A DNA stretch of 64,000 nt from Nocardiopsis sp. ATB16-24 (GCF_030271535.1 NZ_JASCXJ010000002.1:372001-436000), one strand, 5' to 3'; shown: positions 19,268-27,801, counted from the first letter of the stretch. Numbers and translations: made by a program. Notes: generated by a model not told the origin, from the sequence alone.

Positions 19268-20533
19268 TCACAGGTCGGCCCTCAGGTCGTCGGTGACGAC
19301 GTAGCCGCTGTCGTAGGCGCCGTCCACGGTGTTCTCTCCCGTGACCGCTTCCCCGGCGAAGAACAGCGTCCGTCGTACGGGGAAGGCCAGGGCCGCCGGA
19401 GCGTCATGGGCGCCGGGCGGAACGTACAGGTAGGCGCCCCGGCTGAACTCGTCGGACGACCAGTCGTGCGTGGTACGACGCACCGGGTCGGGGACCTTCT
19501 CCCCGACCGCCTCGCCCAGGGCCTTCAGGCCCGCGCCGAACCGTTCGTCGTCGGGCAGGGCCAGGAGTTCGCGGGCCCGGTCGCCGGCCGTCCACACCAC
19601 CACGATCTCCGGATCCCGGGACACGCACCAGAACACGGGCCCCTCGTCCTCCCCTCCCAGGATGTGGCGATCCTCCGGGAAGACCGGGCGGTCGAACTCG
19701 TAGTGGAGTTTGAGCACGTCGGTGGCGCGCAGTGCGCCGAGCGCCTCCCGGTGGTCGGCGGGCAGCACCGGGTCGAAGGCCACGGCGCCGCCGCGCAACA
19801 CCCCGATGGGCAGGGCGACCACGCACCGGCGGGCTCGGACCCGTCGGTCTCGCCCTCGACCGGACACCGTCAGTTCGACCTCCGGGGCGGAGGACCCCAC
19901 CAGGCGGATTCGCCGCACCGGGCTGTTCAACTCGATGTGCAGCCCGTCGGCCAGAGGGCTCAGCAGTTGGTCGTAGCCGCCCACCACGCGGAAGTCCTGG
20001 CGGGGGGCGGACCACCAGTCGAAGACGCCGTTGCGGTACATCCACGTGGCGCTCCACCGCTCCGCCGGCTCGTTGTCCACCGCCACCGGAGGCCAGTCGT
20101 CTTGGGGCACACCGAGTCTGCGCAGGTAGGAGGCGACGCTCTCGTCGTCCCGGGGAGGTACGGACAGGGCGATGGGGGTGGTGCCCTCCTCGTCCGAGCG
20201 CACAGGCACGGTCCGTACCCGGGCCTCCTCCACCAGCTCCCAGGTGGACACGTCGGCGCCGTGGAGGAGACCGGCCCCCAGTTCCACGGGCACCGAGGAG
20301 AAGGAGTGGTCGGTGTACAGCTGCCCGCCCACGCGGTCGCGGGCCTCCAGGACGATCACCCGGAAGCCGTGGTCGACCAGGTTGCGCGCGGCGGAGAGCC
20401 CGGCCACCCCCGCGCCCACCACCGCCACGTCCCACTCCGGTTCGCGCGCGCACCCGGCCATGGCCAGCAGGGCGGCGCCACCGAGCGTCACACAGGCACG
20501 GCGGGTGATAGGGGGAGGCTGCGGTGGTCGCAC
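19268..20533 (-). CDS. Exported FAD-dependent amine oxidase
   Basis: A flavoprotein of about 421 residues. After a twin-arginine N-terminus (I-T-R-R-A-C-V-T-L-G-G) comes a lipobox-like L-A-M-A-G-C, so it is probably a Tat-exported lipoprotein. The FAD Rossmann motif V-V-G-A-G-V-A-G-L-S-A-A-R follows, then the amine-oxidase motif E-A-R-D-R-V-G-G-Q and a C-terminal F-A-G-E-A-V-T-G-E-N-T-V-D-G-A. I prefer GTG 20533; GTG 20557 would add eight residues. The substrate is likely an amine but is not identifiable. Confidence 0.8.
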   Translation of the reverse strand: MRPPQPPPITRRACVTLGGAALLAMAGCAREPEWDVAVVGAGVAGLSAARNLVDHGFRVIVLEARDRVGGQLYTDHSFSSVPVELGAGLLHGADVSTWELVEEARVRTVPVRSDEEGTTPIALSVPPRDDESVASYLRRLGVPQDDWPPVAVDNEPAERWSATWMYRNGVFDWWSAPRQDFRVVGGYDQLLSPLADGLHIELNSPVRRIRLVGSSAPEVELTVSGRGRDRRVRARRCVVALPIGVLRGGAVAFDPVLPADHREALGALRATDVLKLHYEFDRPVFPEDRHILGGEDEGPVFWCVSRDPEIVVVWTAGDRARELLALPDDERFGAGLKALGEAVGEKVPDPVRRTTHDWSSDEFSRGAYLYVPPGAHDAPAALAFPVRRTLFFAGEAVTGENTVDGAYDSGYVVTDDLRADL

Positions 20534-20584
20534 CCCGGTATTAGAGCACGGCCCCACCCGAGCCGGACGTGCCGCTCCCCGACG

Positions 20585-21232
20585 TCACGAGGAGGTGGAG
20601 AAGGTGGGGTGGCTCCAGGGGGCGGGGGTGTCCTTGGCCTCGAAGAAGTCGCCGCCCTTGCGCAGGGGGTCGTCGGTGCCCCACGCCTCCTCCCGACCGA
20701 CCTTGCGCAGGTGGGGGATGTGCTTGCGGCAGTGGATGTAGGCCTCCTCCACCCGGACCAGGGTCCACATGACGGCCTTCTGTCCCGGTGCCTCGGCCAC
20801 GGGCAGGTCGCGGACCCGGCGGCGCAGCTCTATGTCGTCGAACAGGGTCGCGCGGCCGTTGACGTGCAGGCCGATGCGGTCGCGGTCGAAGTCCAGGAAC
20901 ATCAGGCCCACGTGCGGGTTCTCCAGGATGTTGCCCGCGCTGGCGAACACGCCGTTGCCCCGGAAGTCGGGGTAGGTCAGGGTGCGCTCGTCGATCACGT
21001 GCACGAACCCGGGAGGCCCCGCGCGGAAACTGGAGTCGCACTCTCCCCGGCCGTCCGCGGTGGCGATGAACATCATCTCCTGCCGGGCGACGAACTCGCG
21101 CATCCGCGGGTTCAGGTGGTCGAGCATCTGGTCACGGTAGAAGCGGCCGGCGCGCTCGCTCGTGCCCGTCGCCTCCTGTACACGGTGCTCTCCTTCGCTA
21201 CCGGGAAGGTGACGTGGGGAGGTCTCGTGCAT
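20585..21232 (-). CDS. Pyridoxamine 5'-phosphate oxidase-fold flavoprotein
   Basis: A protein of about 215 residues with the split beta-barrel FMN-binding fold: F-I-A-T-A-D-G-R-G-E-C-D-S-S-F-R-A-G, then D-F-R-G-N-G-V-F-A-S-A-G-N, G-L-M-F-L-D-F and a C-terminal pair of basic segments. The family includes FMN- and F420-dependent reductases and general stress proteins; true PdxH function is unlikely given the divergent C-terminus. ATG 21232 follows AGAGAGGCA. It lies just downstream of the globin gene on the same strand, so the two may be co-transcribed. Confidence 0.75.
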   Translation of the reverse strand: MHETSPRHLPGSEGEHRVQEATGTSERAGRFYRDQMLDHLNPRMREFVARQEMMFIATADGRGECDSSFRAGPPGFVHVIDERTLTYPDFRGNGVFASAGNILENPHVGLMFLDFDRDRIGLHVNGRATLFDDIELRRRVRDLPVAEAPGQKAVMWTLVRVEEAYIHCRKHIPHLRKVGREEAWGTDDPLRKGGDFFEAKDTPAPWSHPTFSTSS

Positions 21233-21323
21233 CACTGCCTCTCTGTGGGGGTCGTGGGGTCGATGGGCCGGGGGCGCGGGGAACGGCGTGGGGGGCGCCG
21301 GAGGGGAGGAGGGTCCGCGTGTG

Positions 21324-21932
21324 TCAACGGATCCGTGAGGAGGCGTCGGCGGCCTCGACGCCCCGGGCGCGCGCGGAGGCGGGTCCGGTGGGCGGTGGTT
21401 CGGGGTGGCGGTCGCGCGCCGGGGGGACCTCGCCCCCGGCCTCGCGTGCGCCTTCGAGCATGGTGGCGGTGATCCACTCGTAGACGACGATCCAGGCCGA
21501 GCTCATGGAGGAGGACCAGGTCGGTGAGACCTCGCTGACCGCGCGCACCAGGGCGCGTCCCACGTAGGGATAGTGCTCGGGTTCGACGCCGATCTGCCGC
21601 ATGTGCTGGGCGCCCAGTCGGCGGAGGTACCCGGCGACCTTCTCCGGCTGGTCGAGGTGGTGGACGACTTCGAGCAGGGCGGAGGCCATGCGCTCCTTCT
21701 GGGCCTGCATGTCCTCGGCGAACATGTCCCGGAAGTCGGGGGCCATGGAGAACAGCACCTCGTAGAAGCGTTCGGACAGGCGTGTCGAACCGGGAGGCAG
21801 GGCGGAACAGGAGTGCCGGACCGCGTCGATGACGGCAGGGGCGGGAAGCGGGACCTCTTCGATGGAGCGGGGGAGCAAAGGGCCTCCGATCGGGGGAGCG
21901 GGGGAGGGACACCACGCGAGCACGTGCGTCAT
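21324..21932 (-). CDS. Globin-domain protein
   Basis: A protein of about 202 residues with a single globin domain like that of flavohaemoglobins (residues ~28-165): L-S-E-R-F-Y-E-V-L-F-S-M-A-P-D-F-R-D-M-F, the proximal-histidine region L-G-A-Q-H-M-R-Q-I-G-V, and H-Y-P-Y-V-G-R-A-L. No reductase domain follows; instead there is a Pro/Arg-rich tail. Likely roles are oxygen or nitric-oxide binding with a separate electron donor. The neighbouring PNPOx-like flavoprotein could be that donor (inference). The start at ATG 21932 has a weak ribosome site. Confidence 0.75.
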   Translation of the reverse strand: MTHVLAWCPSPAPPIGGPLLPRSIEEVPLPAPAVIDAVRHSCSALPPGSTRLSERFYEVLFSMAPDFRDMFAEDMQAQKERMASALLEVVHHLDQPEKVAGYLRRLGAQHMRQIGVEPEHYPYVGRALVRAVSEVSPTWSSSMSSAWIVVYEWITATMLEGAREAGGEVPPARDRHPEPPPTGPASARARGVEAADASSRIR

Positions 21933-22450
21933 GACGTTTCCGTCACGGAGAGTAGCGGCGTGGAAGGTGTGTTCCCGTCGGCCTTTCAGAGGGATCGCAT
22001 CGGCCGACTCCACGCCCGGACGGTCACGTGCGGGGGTGCCTCAGGTCGTCTTCGGCATGGTGGTCTCTCGACGGCGCGCTGGGCGGACCGGTACGGCGGC
22101 ACCGAGGCCGCCGGGTTTCCTCGTCGCCGCCTCGCCTTCCTCCGGGGCGCACCCGTCCGAGGGTGAACGGATGCGAACACCGTGCGTAAAGCGGAAGGTG
22201 ATCGCTTCTGCACCATTTGTTCCCTGGTGCGTCGTGGCAATGTAACAGAAGCATGGACGCATGCAAACGTTACTTGCCGGTAGTGCGACGGTCCTGAGCC
22301 ATCGGTCTTCCAGTGCCCCGCAGCCGATGCTCCCGGGGACACGAGTGCGGCACCCGTCTCGGGGACGGGCGCCGCGTGGGCCGGGGCTGCGGGTGGTCGT
22401 GGGCCGGTGCAGGGCCGGGGCCTTCGCCCGCACCGGCCGTGTCAGAGGGT
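21933..22450. other. Intergenic region with a GC hairpin
   Basis: No supported gene. At 22402-22438 there is an imperfect hairpin (GGCCGGTGC ... GCACCGGCC). Sequence and order closely resemble the hairpin at 23899-23931, so this is a duplicated terminator. Confidence 0.55.
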
Positions 22451-22545
22451 TCAGGCGGCCGTGTCCTGGATGGCGTGCGGCGTTTGGTCGCTCTCGTCCC
22501 GGGACTCCTGGTGGAGGAGGGACACGGTCTCCTCTCCGCGAAGCT
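22451..22545 (-). pseudogene. Relic of the 3' end of the 23944-24261 gene
   Basis: Read on the minus strand this segment, which directly follows the stop of the methyltransferase gene, encodes G-E-E-T-V-S-L-L-H-Q-E-S-R-D-E-S-D-Q-T-P then H-A-I. The end of the gene at 23944-24261 reads D-E-E-T-T-P-L-P-K-R-S-Q-D-E-S-D-R-A-P-H-A-I. The DNA downstream, including the terminator hairpin, is also duplicated, with about 60 bases missing near the end. It therefore looks like a leftover from a local duplication, not an expressed gene. Confidence 0.5.
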
Positions 22546-23694
22546 CTAGATCTGTCGGCGCGTGGACCACACGGCGTGTTGGGGATCGCGTAGCCACACC
22601 GTCTGACAACCTCGGTCGCGGTCCACGGTCAACCCGAAGTCGGACAGCGTGGGGCGCCCTTGGGCCGCCCACCACCGCCAGGTGGTGCGTGCCTCCTCCA
22701 CCAGGAGCCGGCGCCCGCCCTGTTCCACGCGGCCATCGGAGTGCAACCGTGCCCACGAGTCGCACGTGGTGGAGGCCAACCACACGTGCGGCTCCGTGGC
22801 ACCGGGCGCCATGCGCATTCCGAAGGCCCAGCCGGGACGCATCAGTGCCAGCAACAGCGCCTTCTCTCCGTCCAGCCACGGCTCACGCGGGTCGCCGTCC
22901 ACCGTCTCCACGTGTTCGGCGGTCGCGTCCGGTGAGGGCGCGGGTTGTCCTGGCCACCGCTGACCACGCGCCCACATGAAACTGAGTCCGCCCTCGAAGC
23001 GCCCTTCCACGCGGGTGGGGGTGACGCTGTCCAAGGCGGCGAGCACCCCGCCCGGGGCGCCCGGTGTCGGTGACCACGGGGTGACGATCCGGCCCCGATC
23101 GCGCACCTGCTCCAACCACCGCCACGGCACCTGGCTCACGGTGCAGGTGGCGATGATCCGGTGGTAGTCGGCATACCGGCTCTCGGTGCGCTCGCCGTCA
23201 CCCACCACCACGTCGGGGCCGTACCCGGCGGTGTAGAGGTGGAGCCTGGCCTGGTCGGCCACGGACGGGTCGATCTCGACGGTGGAGACGTTGCGCGCCC
23301 CGAGCAGTTCCGACAACAGGCCGGCGTTCCAGCCGGTGCCGGTGCCGATCTCCAGCACCCGGTGGTCGGGTTCGATCCTCGCGGCGGTGAGCATACGCGC
23401 CATGACGCCCGGGGCGGAGGAGGACGAGGAAGGGATGCCCATGCCGCCCTCGGCGCCGTCATCACGTTGGGTGGTGAGGGCCTGGTCGGTGTAGGCCGTG
23501 CGCAGCCACGTCTCGGGGTCCTCGGCGCGGTCGACACGCTCGCGGGTGTCCATCCAGTACACGTCCGGCAGGAACCGGTGACGAGGCACGCGGGCGAACA
23601 ACCTCGCGATGTGCTCCGGTGTGCCCTGGTCGCGGAGGTGTTCGGCCAGGGAGATGGCGAGAGGGGCGTGGTCCATGTCGGTGGTATGCCCCAT
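22546..23694 (-). CDS. PCMT-like SAM methyltransferase (copy 1)
   Basis: A 382-residue protein. The middle has the L-isoaspartyl O-methyltransferase-type fold: the substrate loop S-S-S-S-S-A-P-G-V-M-A-R-M, motif I V-L-E-I-G-T-G-T-G-W-N-A-G-L-L, and S-T-V-E-I-D-P. The C-terminal ~170 residues are an extra domain absent from housekeeping PCMT. The start ATG 23694 overlaps the stop of the small CxxC gene. A second protein with the same layout is at 30843-31952. The family resembles methyltransferases of FxLD-type peptide systems, but no such precursor is visible here, so the substrate is unknown. Confidence 0.75.
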   Translation of the reverse strand: MGHTTDMDHAPLAISLAEHLRDQGTPEHIARLFARVPRHRFLPDVYWMDTRERVDRAEDPETWLRTAYTDQALTTQRDDGAEGGMGIPSSSSSAPGVMARMLTAARIEPDHRVLEIGTGTGWNAGLLSELLGARNVSTVEIDPSVADQARLHLYTAGYGPDVVVGDGERTESRYADYHRIIATCTVSQVPWRWLEQVRDRGRIVTPWSPTPGAPGGVLAALDSVTPTRVEGRFEGGLSFMWARGQRWPGQPAPSPDATAEHVETVDGDPREPWLDGEKALLLALMRPGWAFGMRMAPGATEPHVWLASTTCDSWARLHSDGRVEQGGRRLLVEEARTTWRWWAAQGRPTLSDFGLTVDRDRGCQTVWLRDPQHAVWSTRRQI

Positions 23695-23867
23695 CAACTC
23701 TTCCCCGATCCGTTGCAACCGGCGCAGGGCACCCACTCGCGGATGTTCTTGCCAGGGGTGTCGCCGTCGTTGGTGATCCAGGAGCCGCCCTGTCCGTTGC
23801 ACATGCCGCAGTCGGCGGCGGTCGGTGCCTGTGGCGGGGGTGTCGGTCGGGTGAGGGTCGTGGTCAT
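23694..23867 (-). CDS. Small DnaJ-type zinc-binding protein
   Basis: A 57-residue protein with two DnaJ-like knuckles, C-G-M-C-N-G-Q-G (residues 20-27) and C-A-G-C-N-G-S-G (48-55), which together can bind one zinc ion. ATG 23867 is preceded by GGAGGAG. Its stop overlaps the methyltransferase start (TGATG), so the two are made together. The role is unknown; a substrate- or partner-binding accessory to the methyltransferase is a reasonable guess because the same order recurs at 30715-31952. Confidence 0.65.
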   Translation of the reverse strand: MTTTLTRPTPPPQAPTAADCGMCNGQGGSWITNDGDTPGKNIREWVPCAGCNGSGKS

Positions 23868-23898
23868 GTGGTCTCCTCCGTTTCGAGGGGTCGGAAGG

Positions 23899-23931
23899 GC
23901 CGGTGCGGGCGGGGTCTTCGCCCGCACCGGC
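23899..23931 (-). terminator. Hairpin between two operon segments
   Basis: GCCGGTGCGGGCG, loop of seven bases, CGCCCGCACCGGC: a perfect 13-base inverted repeat after the stop of the gene at 23944. It separates that gene from the CxxC gene and may terminate or attenuate transcription. It has a duplicate at 22402-22438. Confidence 0.65.
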
Positions 23932-23943
23932 GGTGTCGGGGGT

Positions 23944-24261
23944 TCAGGTGGCCGTGTTCTGGGCGGTGTGCCGTTCGGCCTCCTCCCACTCCCGGTGGTG
24001 CTCGCGCTCGGTGATGGCGTGTGGTGCTCGGTCGCTCTCGTCCTGGGACCTCTTGGGGAGGGGCGTCGTTTCTTCGTCTTTGCCGGTGAGTGGGGAGCCG
24101 CCGCATACGCCACTGGTGAACAGTCCCGGTCCGGTGTCGGGGTGGGTGGTGCTCACCCAGGCCAGGTAGGCGCCCTGGCGTTCCACCGCTTCTTGTTCGG
24201 CGGGGGTGAGCGGACGGTCGGCCGACGTGGCACCCGGCCGTGGCCTGCGTCGTGGGGTCAC
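23944..24261 (-). CDS. Hypothetical protein
   Basis: A 105-residue protein that I do not recognise. It is polar, with L-T-P-A-E-Q-E-A-V-E-R-Q-G-A-Y-L-A-W near the N-terminus and an acidic, Arg/His-rich helical tail. GTG 24261 overlaps the stop of the gene upstream (24258-24608), so it belongs to the same operon. Part of its 3' end is duplicated at 22451-22545. No domain or membrane segment is seen. Confidence 0.5.
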   Translation of the reverse strand: MTPRRRPRPGATSADRPLTPAEQEAVERQGAYLAWVSTTHPDTGPGLFTSGVCGGSPLTGKDEETTPLPKRSQDESDRAPHAITEREHHREWEEAERHTAQNTAT

Positions 24262-24608
24262 CGTGGGGTCCCCTTTCTGGGGTGCGGGAGGGGTGGGTGT
24301 CCGGTGTGGCGGCGAAGGTCGGCCTCCAGTTGGGCGGGGGTGGGCTCCACGTGGGAGCGCCAACGAGCACGCCGGTCGCGCGCGGTGGCCACCCAGTAGG
24401 TACCGGTCCAGGCGATGCGGTGAGTGCTCCCCCAGGCCTGGTGGAGCCGGGCCAGCACCGCCTGGGGTGCCTCCCACCGGTAGCCGGTCACGTCCACGTG
24501 CACACCCTCGTGCCCGGCCTCCTCCACACACACCCGACGTCGGGCGCATGTGTCGAGGGCGGTCTGTCCGCACGGGGGCGGGATCACCGGGCGCGGGTCG
24601 GGGATCAT
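24258..24608 (-). CDS. Hypothetical Cys-containing protein
   Basis: A 116-residue protein beginning M-I-P-D-P-R-P-V-I-P-P-P-C-G. The middle holds C-A-R-R-R-V-C-V-E-E-A-G-H-E-G-V-H, then a compact domain with W-T-G-T-Y-W-V-A-T. The C/C/H/H residues could form a metal site. It overlaps the genes on either side by 4 bases. I recognise no family; the arrangement says it works with its neighbours in the Scr1-linked operon. Confidence 0.5.
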   Translation of the reverse strand: MIPDPRPVIPPPCGQTALDTCARRRVCVEEAGHEGVHVDVTGYRWEAPQAVLARLHQAWGSTHRIAWTGTYWVATARDRRARWRSHVEPTPAQLEADLRRHTGHPPLPHPRKGTPR

Positions 24609-24916
24609 CCGGCCACCGCCAACGAGGGCCGCGCCAGGCTCACCAGCGCCACGCCACCGGACCAGGACCAGTCGGCGCGACGAGCGCCCCCGGCCAGGAG
24701 CGGACGCGCCGGCGGTGGTGGGAGGTGCGCCCTTGAGGCGGCCAGCGTGGCAAGGAGCGGGACGGGGCCGGCGATCACGTTGGGGCGGGCGGGGCGCACG
24801 TTCTGGGCGTAGCGGCGCACACGCCGCGAGCGCCGCCGCATGGCCACGCGAGCGTGGTGGGTGAACGCGCGGGCCGCCAGGCACAACGCGGACAGGGTCA
24901 GAAGCAGGTAGTGCAC
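24605..24916 (-). CDS. Small one-helix membrane protein
   Basis: A 103-residue protein starting at GTG 24916 behind AGAGGAGGCG. An N-terminal hydrophobic stretch (Y-L-L-L-T-L-S-A-L-C-L-A-A-R-A) may be a membrane anchor; a very basic segment follows (R-R-R-S-R-R-V-R-R-Y), suggesting the bulk is cytoplasmic. It is first in an operon of overlapping genes running to the PCMT-like methyltransferase and is divergent from the Scr1-type regulator. No function is known. Confidence 0.45.
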   Translation of the reverse strand: MHYLLLTLSALCLAARAFTHHARVAMRRRSRRVRRYAQNVRPARPNVIAGPVPLLATLAASRAHLPPPPARPLLAGGARRADWSWSGGVALVSLARPSLAVAG

Positions 24917-25009
24917 AGGGCGCCTCCTCTGGCAGGTGCGGGTGGTCGGCCCGCGTGAGTTCTGGCACACCCATAGTGACCTCTATCCACAAAACTTTCA
25001 ATGCAAAGC

Positions 25010-25049
25010 TTTAGATTGGTGAGATCCTGGCTTCTAAAGTTTCGCGAAA
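25010..25049. promoter_or_regulatory. Inverted repeats in the divergent promoter region
   Basis: CTTTAGA (25010-25016) and TCTAAAG (25033-25039) form a spaced inverted repeat, followed by the palindrome TTTCGCGAAA (25040-25049). The stretch is AT-rich and lies between the divergent Scr1-type gene and the small-gene operon, so it is a plausible shared operator/promoter. Confidence 0.4.
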
Positions 25050-25110
25050 GGGGTGATCTACCATCGGGCCAGAACGAAGAACAAGCAGGAAGAGCCGAGG
25101 AGCGCGTGCT

Positions 25111-25962
25111 GTGACGGACCGCTACAGCCCCACCATCCGGCGCCGCCGGCTGTCCGCTGAATTGAGACGTTTGCGAGAGGCGTCCAAACTGACCGCTGAA
25201 CAGGTAGGAGACAAGCTCGGCTGGTCACGCGGACGGCTCACCAACATGGAGCTGAACAAGTGGAAGCGGCCAGACCCGGTGATCGTCCGGGCTCTGGCCA
25301 ACCTCTACCAGGCACCGCCGGACGTCACCGAGGGCCTGGTGCTCCTGGCGAAGCAGTCTCGGGAGAAAGGCTGGTGGTCTCGCTACGGCGACGTGTTCAC
25401 TGACGCCTATGTCGGCTTTGAGGCTGAGGCGTCAGCGGTGTCCACGTATCAGAGCATGGTCGTGCACGGCCTACTCCAGACCCCCGAATACGCTGCGGCG
25501 TCGACGCGGATCGGTCGATCCCGGTCCGCGGAGACCATCGACCGTGTTGTGCAGGCCCGTTTGGCGCGGCAGGAGATCCTCGACCAGGAAGACCCGCCAA
25601 AGCTGTGGTGTGTGCTGGATGAGAGCGTGTTGTTGCGTCCCGCTGGCAGCAAGCAGGTGATGCGGGACCAGATCACGAAGCTGATCCGCCTCATCGAGAC
25701 TGCCGACCACATCAAGATTCAGGTTCTTCCGCTGGAAGTGGGCCTTCACCCGGGTATCGCAGGTAGTTTCACCATCCTGGACTTTGCGAACCCCTTGGAT
25801 CCCTCCATCGCTTACATCGAGACACGCACTGATGGTCTCTACTTGGAGGACGATGAGGAAGTCCAAGTCCATCGGGATGCGTGGGACGAGGTCAGGGTGA
25901 TGGCGCTTCACCCTGATGCGAGCGCTGACCGTATGCGTCAGATCATCGAACAGTACGAGTAG
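25111..25962 (+). CDS. Scr1-type XRE regulator (HTH + DUF5753)
   Basis: A 283-residue protein with an N-terminal XRE helix-turn-helix (L-T-A-E-Q-V-G-D-K-L-G-W-S-R-G-R-L-T) and the DUF5753 effector domain (Y-Q-S-M-V-V-H-G-L-L-Q-T-P-E-Y, then V-L-P-L-E-V-G-L-H-P-G). This is the actinobacterial Scr1/BldB-associated class that works with a DUF397 partner, here the next gene. Such pairs influence development and antibiotic production in streptomycetes. GTG 25111 follows GAGGAG. Confidence 0.85.
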   Translation: MTDRYSPTIRRRRLSAELRRLREASKLTAEQVGDKLGWSRGRLTNMELNKWKRPDPVIVRALANLYQAPPDVTEGLVLLAKQSREKGWWSRYGDVFTDAYVGFEAEASAVSTYQSMVVHGLLQTPEYAAASTRIGRSRSAETIDRVVQARLARQEILDQEDPPKLWCVLDESVLLRPAGSKQVMRDQITKLIRLIETADHIKIQVLPLEVGLHPGIAGSFTILDFANPLDPSIAYIETRTDGLYLEDDEEVQVHRDAWDEVRVMALHPDASADRMRQIIEQYE

Positions 25963-25971
25963 GAAATCATC

Positions 25972-26160
25972 GTGTACCAGAAGCAGAGCAACCAGCTGAC
26001 CTTCCATAAGTCGTCCTACAGTGCGACCCAGAACGACTGTGTAGAGGTTGCCGAGACACCCAAGGGTGCAGCCGTGCGTGACACGAAGAACCGTGAGGCC
26101 GGCCATCTGGTGTTCACCGCCTCGGAGTGGGCTGCTTTCCTAGGCACTGTGCCCCGGTAG
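25972..26160 (+). CDS. DUF397 partner protein
   Basis: A 62-residue DUF397 protein with the family pattern F-H-K-S-S-Y-S-A-T-Q-N-D-C-V-E-V-A, V-R-D-T-K-N and F-T-A-S-E-W-A-A-F. DUF397 proteins (such as Scr2) bind and antagonise their XRE partners. It starts at GTG 25972, ten bases after the regulator gene, and is followed by a strong terminator, so the pair forms a complete two-gene unit. Confidence 0.88.
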   Translation: MYQKQSNQLTFHKSSYSATQNDCVEVAETPKGAAVRDTKNREAGHLVFTASEWAAFLGTVPR

Positions 26161-26176
26161 CACCTTGGAACGACGA

Positions 26177-26204
26177 GAGGCCCCGGTGACCAAACCGGGG
26201 CCTC
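26177..26204 (+). terminator. Terminator of the Scr1/DUF397 unit
   Basis: GAGGCCCCGGT, loop GACCAA, ACCGGGGCCTC: a perfect 11-base inverted repeat 16 bases after the DUF397 stop. Confidence 0.8.
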
Positions 26205-26365
26205 TTCGCGTACCAGAACAGGGCCACTCTACCGACCCATGCGGGCACCAGACCAGACCCCGGCATGGCCGACCGGCGTCGGTGTTGTGACCGGTGTGAA
26301 CGGCCGCGTCGCTTCCAGAAGCCTCGTCCCCAGCGACCGTTCCACTGCGGGGTCGTCACCGGGCC

Positions 26366-27436
26366 TCAGATCCGGTCGAGCAGCCGCGCGACCTCGTCGG
26401 CGGTCAGCGGGCGGGGGTTGGGGTAGGGAGCGTCCGCCACCCGCTCGGCGATGCCGCGTAGCCGGGAGCGATCGACCCCCAGCTCTCGCAGGGTCGTCGG
26501 TCCCTCGTGTGCGCGGGCGAGCGCGGAGACCACCGCGACCGGGTCCGCCCCGGCCGCCCGGGTCAGGCGGGCCGCTGCGGCGGGCGCCGCCGGGAGGTTG
26601 AACTCCATCACGGGCGCCAACAACATCGTGTGGAGTTCGGCGTGCGGAAGGTCGAAGGCACCGCCGAGCACGTGCGCCAACTGGTGGTGCAGGCCCATCC
26701 TGGTCTGGGCCAGGCATGTCCCGGCCAGCCACGCGGCCGACTGCAACCGTGCGCGTGCGTCCGGGTCGGTCGGGGAGGCGAGGACCTCGGGCAGGGAACT
26801 CAGGATGCCGCCCACCGCCTCGGTCGCCAACGCGTCGGTGAACAGGGTGGCGTCGGGCGCCCACAGGGCCTCCACGGCGTGGGCGAGCGCGTTCATGGCG
26901 CTGGTGCGGGTCAGGCCCGAGGGCATGGACAGGGTGAGGTCCGGGTCGTAGACGACGGTGCCGGGGGTCAGAGCGAGGTCACGACGGGTGCTCTTGACCC
27001 CGTTCTCCGTCTCCCCCAGGACCGGGGTGGCCTCCGAACCCGCGTACGTCGTCGGTACGACGACCTGGGGCATACCCGTGCGCGCCGCCAACGCCTTGGA
27101 CAGACCGATCGCCGAACCACCGCCGATCGCCACCACGCAGTCCGCGCCGGTCCGGTGGACCAGCTCCATGGCCTTCGTGGTCACGGAGACCGGTGTGTGC
27201 GGCGCGGGACGGTCGAAGCGTGCCGCCAGGTGTGGCCCCAGGGCCTCGGCCACCGCCTCGGCGGCGACCGATGCCGAGAGGGTGGCCACCAGCAGCACCC
27301 GTCGCGCGCCGGTGCGCGCCGCCTCGTCCGCGACGAGGTCGCACGCACCACGACCCGACAGGACACGGGTCGCGGGGAACTGGTGGACGGTCACCCGGGT
27401 GTGGTCCGGTCGGCCGTCGTCTGTGGTGCTCGACAT
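26366..27436 (-). CDS. Maleylacetate reductase-like iron alcohol dehydrogenase
   Basis: A 356-residue group III alcohol-dehydrogenase fold. The NAD-binding A-I-G-G-G-S-A-I-G-L-S-K and P-T-T-Y-A-G-S-E-A-T-P-V match maleylacetate reductases, which reduce maleylacetate to 3-oxoadipate in chloroaromatic, resorcinol and hydroxyquinol degradation. The metal-region histidines (M-N-A-L-A-H-A-V-E-A-L and H-H-Q-L-A-H-V-L-G-G) are present. No hydroxyquinol dioxygenase lies next to it, so the real substrate is uncertain. ATG 27436 follows a GGAGGA site. Confidence 0.8.
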   Translation of the reverse strand: MSSTTDDGRPDHTRVTVHQFPATRVLSGRGACDLVADEAARTGARRVLLVATLSASVAAEAVAEALGPHLAARFDRPAPHTPVSVTTKAMELVHRTGADCVVAIGGGSAIGLSKALAARTGMPQVVVPTTYAGSEATPVLGETENGVKSTRRDLALTPGTVVYDPDLTLSMPSGLTRTSAMNALAHAVEALWAPDATLFTDALATEAVGGILSSLPEVLASPTDPDARARLQSAAWLAGTCLAQTRMGLHHQLAHVLGGAFDLPHAELHTMLLAPVMEFNLPAAPAAAARLTRAAGADPVAVVSALARAHEGPTTLRELGVDRSRLRGIAERVADAPYPNPRPLTADEVARLLDRI

Positions 27437-27801
27437 GCCCCCATCCTCCCCCTTCCGGCGCGTGCTCGACGGCATCGGGGACGGACGTCGACGCCTCCGC
27501 GTGGACGTCGCACGCACAGGGATCACGGAGCGGCGACGACGGCCGGGCGGTCGCCGAGGACGAACGCGCCATGTGCACCGAGCACCCGGGCCGGCGCCGT
27601 GCCGAACGACCTCGCCCGAGCCCGGGGGAGGGGACGCTCCACCCCTGTTCGGAGCGGGCGTCCCGCCCGTACGTGGTGTCCGCTTCGAACGGTACGGTTC
27701 CCACAGGAGGCCGAGGGGGATCCACTCCCGGCCCGATCCGCCGCCGGGCCATGCAGGGGGCCGGCCCCGCGCGAGCGTGCGGACGCACACGAGGGGGACG
27801 A
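27437..27801. other. Intergenic region between divergent genes
   Basis: 365 bases between the maleylacetate-reductase-like gene and the MFS gene. No supported ORF, RNA or clear repeat; presumably it holds both promoters. Confidence 0.5.
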
